Positions 58,021 through 64,000 of a DNA stretch of 64,000 nucleotides are shown piece after piece; within the stretch, counting starts at the first letter, position 1, and every line of letters begins with the position of its first letter. The notes below the pieces were generated by a model. It did no database searches. It was given only the letters and a program-made list of their open reading frames with translations, and had not been told where the DNA came from. The stretch covers positions 74,055,501-74,119,500 of the forward strand of contig CM075655.1 of the NCBI GenBank assembly GCA_037953625.1. Direction: 5' to 3'. This DNA is from Crotalaria pallida. Lineage: Eukaryota > Streptophyta > Magnoliopsida > Fabales > Fabaceae. A program made the position numbers and the translations under genes.

Positions 58021-59349
58021 CTAACTAATACTTAGTAAATTGTGTTTTAGGCCCTTAACATGTAAAACATTTTCTATGCAAGGGTTAGGAGGTGTACCAA
58101 TTTTACTGACTCCAAGAATCTTTCCTTGATTGTTATCTCCGAAAGTCACATGACCTTGGTCCTTTGGAACTAGATGCGAAAATTTAGATTTGTCTCCCGT
58201 CATATGTTTTGAGCATCCGCTGTCCAAGTACCACCACGATTTTCTTTCTTCCGGAGTAACCTCATCTCCGTGTGTCATCAAACATATGTTGGTTGTCTCT
58301 TCTTGTTCGTCTGACTCCTCGTCTGAACTACCCTCGTTGTCTAGCCACGCAAGATATGCTTGTTTCCCTTTTCTTGGATTGGAGGCGCCTTTTTCTGAAT
58401 TTTCTTTCTTTTTCAGCTGGTAGCAGTCTGCTCTGATGTGACCAGGCTTGCCACACTCATGACATGTGATGGATGACCCTCCACTTTTGTTGTTGTCTCT
58501 TCTATTGAAGTTGCTTTTCTTCCTCAGAAATTTCCCAAACTTTTTGACCAACAGACCCATGTGTTCATCATTTATCAGTTCTTTGTCTGAGTCACTTTCT
58601 GTTGTTGGTGCTTCAGCCTTGAATGCCAAACTTTTGACCTTCTTGTTCTCCTCTTCGTGTTGAGCCAATCTTTTCAGTTCACTTTCATGCTCTTGTAACT
58701 TTCCGAAGAGAGTTGCCAGTGTCATAGTTGAAAGGTTTCTTGATTCAGCAATCGCCGTCACTTTGGGTTGCCATTCTCTTCCCAAAAACCGTAGAACTTT
58801 GTTGATGAGATCCTCATTGGTGAATTTCTTCCCCAATGTTGTTAACTGATTGACAATCATCGTGAAGCGTTTTTGGATCTCTTGAATTGATTCTCCATCT
58901 TTCATTCTGAATAATTCGTATTCACCAGTCAGAGTATTGATTCTCGACCTTTTCACTTCAGTTGTACCTTCATGCCTGACTTCTAGCGTATCCCACATTT
59001 GTTGTGCTGTCTCGCATGTCGATATGCTAAAAAACTCATCATAGCTCAAAGCAGATGTTATAATATTTTTCGCTTTCAGGTCGTACTGGACTCTACGTTC
59101 CTCCTCCTCCATCCACTCAGCCATAGGCTTTTCGACGGTGTTACCATTAACCACATAGGTAGGAACATAGGGACCATTTACGACGGCATCCCAAACTTTT
59201 AATCCAACTACTTGAATAAAAATTTTCATACGGGCTTTCCAGTACGCGTACCCTACCCTATCAAACATGAGAGGACGGTTAATTGAACTCCCTTCACCAC
59301 CAAACAGAGAGTTTGAAGCCATACTCTTGAGACGGTTAAGTCTTAACAC
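58021..59349 (-). pseudogene. gag-pro: Copia I gag and protease (442 codons open)
   Basis: The native start is probably the Met at residue 10 (MASNSLFGGEGSS), though a Met opens the frame earlier. Capsid region about 25-235 (UBN2-like: YWKARMKIFIQ, WDTLEVRHEGT), a CCHC knuckle at 296-309 (CHECGKPGHIRADC), an acidic stretch (340-352), and protease with WYLDSGCSKHMT (Asp376). The frame ends after HNLLSIS at TAG 58021-58023, where LCDKGN follows in frame, so a glutamine codon probably became a stop. Confidence 0.87.
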
Positions 59350-59358
59350 AAGAGACTA

Positions 59359-59370
59359 GCTCTGATGCCA
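59359..59370 (-). other. Primer-binding site of copia I, one-base variant
   Basis: Minus strand TGGCATCAGAGC, two bases from the right LTR; one base off the usual tRNA-iMet site, same variant as in C. Confidence 0.8.
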
Positions 59371-59372
59371 AT

Positions 59373-61113
59373 TGTTGGTTTTGGCCTCAAAATCTCGAGA
59401 GGGGGGTGAATCGAGTTTTATTAATGTATTGTGAAATCCTTTACAAATTAAAAATTGTTTTGAGATGGAGAGATTAGACGTTTGAAACAGATCGCGAAAA
59501 CAATAGATAAAAATAAATTGAGTAGCGCGGAAACGTACATAATTGAAATATGCGGAAAATAAAGAGATAGGGATAGAAAAGCTTGCACCACGAAATTTTA
59601 TATTGGTTCAGCCTTCCCGTCGAAAGGCCTAGTCCAGTCCCCAAGCGACCCGCTTGAGAGTTCTATAATCCGCAATAGAGCCGCACCCTATTACACCCAA
59701 GAGCACCCCGCACATTACTAGGAACCTCCGTTCGCAAGGGGCCTCAATATCACACAGCAGAGTTCCTCGCCCTACGACGTATCACACGTCCACTAAGAGA
59801 TTCTCTCCCTAACCACTAAGGTTTCAAATACAGCAAATATGAGAGTGATTACAATAGCAAAGTGTGTTCTCAACAACACAGATACAACAATATGCTCTTA
59901 TGATAATGAAGTGTTTTTCTCTAAGAGATTAATCAGCCAATAAGCTTTTGTTCTTCAAATGATATGAACGTGAAAACCAGAAGTTTAGAGAAGAAGAAGA
60001 GAGAACGTGAATTTCAGAAAAGATGTCAGAGATTGAAAAAGAATTATTGATCTGAATGTTGGAGTGAAGTTTTATAAAAATAGAAAAAGCATTTTGAAAA
60101 GATTTAGAATTAGTAAAACAAAATCATAACAAAATAAAATAAGATTTGAAATCAGTTTTAAAATCAAAAATAAATCCAAACGATTTACGAAATAAAATAA
60201 AGATTTGATTCTTAAAACGAAAAAGGAAATAATTCAAATTTAAAATCATTTTTGAATTTTATAAAATAAATCAGAATCTTTTATATAAAAACAAATCAGA
60301 AAAATAATCAAAATGATTCTGACACGTTTTTCAATAAAACTTGAAGTAATCGATTACTTTCTGAAGGTAATCGATTATTCCTTCAAAAATAGAAATTCTT
60401 AAATTCATTTGAAAAACAAGTAATCAATTAGACCAACAATGATTAATCGATTACATCACTTCTGTTCAATATGTGATGCAACTCATTTAATCGATTAACA
60501 CTAATCAATTAATCGATTACTGAGCCTCTCTTATGCATATGATGCAACATCATGTAGTCGATTACTACACAACATGTAATCGATTACTAAGCCTCTGAAA
60601 AATATATGATGCAACAATTATAATCGATTACTTGAGCCAGGTAATCGATTACTCCCATCAGAAAGTAATTGATTAGCAAAGTTCACTTAATCGATTACAA
60701 GCTCTCTGATTTTTCTATGATGCAACAAAGTTAATCGATTATCTTGAGCAGTTAATTGATTACTCCTTCTTGCATAGTAAAAATATATAGAGTTTTGTAA
60801 CATCAAGTATTTTCACAAAGATTTAAGATAGAAAACAAGTTTTCATGATAAACACATTTTCTTCTCTCTTTTAAATGAAAACTTATTGGCCTCTTAAACT
60901 AGTAAAGAATAGAAACTTCATTACCTTACAAATGATCTAAGGGAAAAGGTTTCTAATCTATGTCTTGCTTGAATCTTCATTCTTGAACATGAAGGAAGCT
61001 TGTGAGCTTGAACTTGAGTTAGTTTGTTATCATCAAAACATCAGCTTGATATATACTTGAAGTCCATAAGAGAGTTTGAAGCATGTCTTCCAACACTAGC
61101 TTAACTTCCAACA
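59373..61113 (-). repeat. Right (5') LTR of copia I, 1741 bp
   Basis: TGTTGGTTTTGG...CTTCCAACA. It differs from the left copy by scattered substitutions and a 12-bp indel near 60165. Palindrome array at 60344-60765 and TATA-like box at 60070-60077. Confidence 0.92.
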
Positions 61114-61120
61114 ACTCCTC

Positions 61121-62240
61121 TGTAACATCCCGAATTTTAATTCCCAAAATAATTAGAATAATGATAGGGTTAGGAGAATGATAATCATGCTAAACAAGAA
61201 ATTAGGTGATGGATTGGGATCCCGGAGAGTGCCATGAAGGATTATGAGGTTACACGACAAATTTTTAAGAAAGTAATAAAGGATGAAAGGATTTCTAAGT
61301 AATCGATCAGTGAATTAGATCAATTGCTTTAACCAAGTCACTCGTCGATTAAATAGGAATTTTCTATATACAAACCCAAGTCAATTTGGAATGAAATTCA
61401 ATTTTCAAACTTGGAGAAAAAGGGAATGCGATTGTTCTAAATTTTGAAAACTTACTAAACTAATTTTGTTTAAAGTAGCAGCATATCCCTTTTCTTTAAG
61501 TCTGACGAATTGGAACAAGATTACACTTCCTCATCTAGACTCTTGTGAAACTAGATGGAGGTAGCTCTTTATGGTGACGTGCACGATTCAAAATTTCATT
61601 AAATTTTCAAGTAAAACTCAGTGTTCCCCTCATTAAGGGAGGAACCCGATTTCAAGGGATTTTGTTTTATAAATGCAAAACCGTTTTTCTACAAAGCATC
61701 ACTAGTATGGAATCTTTTTACTAACTTCTAAATCTCCATGTCTAGTGCTTGGTATGGCGTTTGTACTGGAACTAAATGTTATTGGGAGTTGTTGTCGTGT
61801 ATGCTTTAACTTTGAATGACTTTTACATGATCTATGTTTATTTGAATGATGAATGTGGTTGTTAAGGGCGTAGGAATAGGATAAGTGTTAGATTTTGGAA
61901 CTAGACTATGATCAACCCTTGAGGGTAATAGTGTTTAGAGCGTATTAGTACCCTTTCCAACCTTCGATGTAGAATTCCGAAGGGAAACTCAGCTAATCTT
62001 AGAAAACTCGATAGGATCTTCGCTTTGAGGCGGACTAAATTAAATCATAGTCAGTACTCCTCAATGAGTACAAGAGCTTAGAGGCGTACTCATGCGGAAC
62101 GGTATGCCAATTCTAAGTGGGGGAGTAGGACCGAAGTGAAGTAGGCCTCATAGCCTAGAAACCTTTCTCTGGGATGGTTCTCCAATTAAGGATGTCGAAC
62201 AGGAATTTCGCGGATGAAATTCCAATAAGTGGGGGAGAAT
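61121..62240 (+). mobile_element. Element H2: residual 5' LTR and short non-coding interior
   Basis: The first 119 bp (TGTAACATCCCG... to gtgccatgaagga) equal the start of the LTR at 62241, apart from two or three changes. Then the two diverge, so nearly all of the 5' LTR is missing. What follows, about 1 kb up to the purine tract, holds no long ORF. Its last part (gaatttcgcggatgaaattcc) is the usual gypsy 3' leader. Confidence 0.6.
62227..62240 (+). other. Polypurine tract of element H2
   Basis: aagtgggggagaat directly before TGTAACATC on the plus strand; fixes plus orientation. Confidence 0.85.
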
Positions 62241-64000
62241 TGTAACATCTCGAATTTTAATTCCCAAAATAATTAGAATAATGATAGGGTTAGGAGAATG
62301 ATAATCATGCTAAACAATAAATTAGGTGATGGATTGGGATCCCGGAGAGTGCCATGAAGGAGTTAGGAAGCATTGGCATCGGAAAAGAGGTTGGAAGATG
62401 AACAAGAGAGCGTTAGAAGCGATGTTTTCGGTGTTATAAACACCCTATATTAGGAAATTCAAAATAAAAGATTTACATCACTAAACACAAATTCCACCGT
62501 TGGATATCAAGGTTAGTATGTAAGGAAGCTTGCTTTCAAATTTGAGGAAGATCCAACGGGTAACGAAGAAGTTATGGCCTTTCAAAGTTTGGATACTGCA
62601 AAACTATGCAGCTTAATCGATTAAACTGTAGCTTAATCGATTAAGGTCAGATAGTGTGCAAAACCTTAATCGGTTCTTAATCGATTAAATCGTGCTACTG
62701 ATGAAAAAAATAAAAGAGAAACACATGTGTTTTCCTCTCAAAATTCGAAGCTCTCTTCTTCTCTCTTCCCCAATCCTTCTCCAATGTCAAAGTGACACCA
62801 AATCAAACCAAATTAACACCCCATAATCATTCCCCATCAACTCCCCATGATTTTCTATCAACAAAAACCCCAATTTCATTCTCAACTCCTCAAATCCCCA
62901 ATTCCCAATTCAAAACCCTAACTCTCTCAATCTTCCTCATGGGGTTGGATAATCATCAAGGGAGCTAGGAATTGGTCATGGATCAAGGAACTAGGGGTTT
63001 AAGAGTTTATTCCAAGAGCTCAGTGGAGTGCTCTCTCTCTCTCTCTCTCCTTCTCCTCTTCTCTTCAAAAGTTAAGGGGAGTCACTTTTCCACACTTTGA
63101 GTTAGGGATAGTTAGAGTTTATAATAGGATTTGAGTTTAATGGTTAGGTTGGGTTATGGGAGATGGATTAAGAGGTAATTAGAATCCAAGAAGGGTAATG
63201 GTAGTATATTGGTTAAGGTTGTTATTTTGGAAATTGTAATGTTTAATCTTTTTGTTTATTAAATAAGTAGGAAGTGAAGAACCCTAGGGAGATGATTCAT
63301 TTTAAGCACTCTGAGACATACCTGAGTATGTCGAATGATTTGTGGATATATGTGAATTTTGAAGGTTGTATGTGTTATTTTGATTGGATGATGGATAGTG
63401 GATGATGTGAATGGCTAATTAAAATAATATGAAGGATAATGAGAGCATGAAAAAGGAAATGTAATGGAATTAATAATAATGGAAGAAAGTAGTGATTATG
63501 ATATGTAAATTGGAGAGGAATAAGGTTATGAGTTGGACTATATGATAATAGAGGAAAATGGTTATAAGGGCTAATCTTAAGGGTAATCTATAAATATTCT
63601 GTGATTGGAATGGTTTATATTTATGCATATTGTGATTAATATTGAAATTGTGTTGATGGTTATAATAAAGGGACTGGAAATCGAATGTGAGATTACATGT
63701 GAAGTTTTATGATTATTTGTACATATGAATGGACTGGATTGTTGATTATTTAAAATGGTAAAGGTAACTTAAGTGGAAACTGATCAGTGGGGCCCGGAAC
63801 ACTAGGTACCCGGCTAGGTGTTCCAATTACCTGTTAGGGCCAATTACCTGCCAGGCCAATTACCCATCAGGCCAAACCGCCCTGTAGGCGCCGGGTTACC
63901 CACAGGATCAGTTTTCCACACCAATAATTTGATTAAATAAAAGGAATGGTAAAAGTACATAGTCCTACATGTTATGGTCTGGATGGGTGTAAAGTCCTGG
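62241..64000 (+). repeat. 3' LTR of element H2, runs off the window
   Basis: Starts TGTAACATCTCG. Shares ordered blocks with H1. ATCGATT palindromes lie at 62612-62690, a CT run at 63031-63049, and a GC-rich repetitive stretch (caattacctgttagggccaattacctgcc...) at 63820-63890. No ORF of note. Confidence 0.7.
63031..63049. repeat. (CT)n microsatellite in H2 LTR
   Basis: CT run in the leader, positionally equal to 46293-46322 in H1. Confidence 0.85.

Larger units (their letters stand above)
47336..61113 (-). mobile_element. Ty1/copia element I (SIRE/Maximus-like), hosting solo LTR K
   Basis: LTRs 47336-49065 and 59373-61113, about 97% identical by eye. The flanking 5-mers GCTCC and ACTCC agree at four of five bases. 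Primer site beside the right LTR, purine tract beside the left one. Order gag, protease, integrase, RT, RNase H defines copia. Removing the 5.7-kb K and its duplication leaves about 8.0 kb. Several stops and a frameshift make it inactive. Confidence 0.9.

Overview
The window is plant nuclear DNA made almost wholly of transposable elements. I found no host protein gene, rRNA, tRNA gene or CRISPR array. The element types (Ty3/gypsy chromovirus, a Tat/Ogre-like gypsy element, a SIRE-like Ty1/copia element, an L1-type LINE, Stowaway-like MITEs), AT-rich background and 5-bp target-site duplications indicate an angiosperm. The copia type and MITE termini fit a eudicot, possibly a legume, but the species cannot be fixed from sequence alone. 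Letters A-K below are my own labels.

Left block (1-42.7 kb) is one deep nest, all in minus orientation. A LINE (G, 40771-~42700) was split by gypsy element D (LTR pieces 27875-28184 and 39841-40770). D's left LTR was split by element E, whose LTR is seen at 1-1826 and 26559-27874. E's LTR was split by chromovirus A (1827-26558, TSD TAGAT). A's gag was split by B (9705-22725, TSD ACCGC). D's interior also received chromovirus C (30445-39677) and another LTR element F (28916-30444); one large deletion seems to have fused the middle of F to the middle of C's left LTR, removing most of D's coding region.

Middle (42.7-45.4 kb) is AT-rich, non-coding, with three Stowaway-like MITEs, two of them inside a direct duplication of about 0.5 kb.

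Right block (45.4-64 kb): an LTR of family H (45448-46875), a B-like LTR fragment J (46876-47335), a SIRE-like copia element I (47336-61113) broken by a 5.7-kb solo LTR K of the B family (51143-56877, TSD ATGTT), and a second H element (61121 to the window end) with a mostly deleted 5' LTR.

Coding capacity is decayed. A keeps a 948-codon open pol (RT, RNase H, integrase, chromodomain-like tail) behind a gag-protease region with five stops. C and I carry several stops and frameshifts. B has no gag or pol at all: its two ~6-kb LTRs flank only 1 kb. A/C-type chromoviruses share its primer and LTR-end style, so such an element could have mobilised B (inference). The most notable signals are a covarying hairpin in B-family LTRs, arrays of short palindromes in unrelated LTR families, an LTR-borne open frame in A/C, and a plus-strand (antisense) ORF beside D's 3' LTR.
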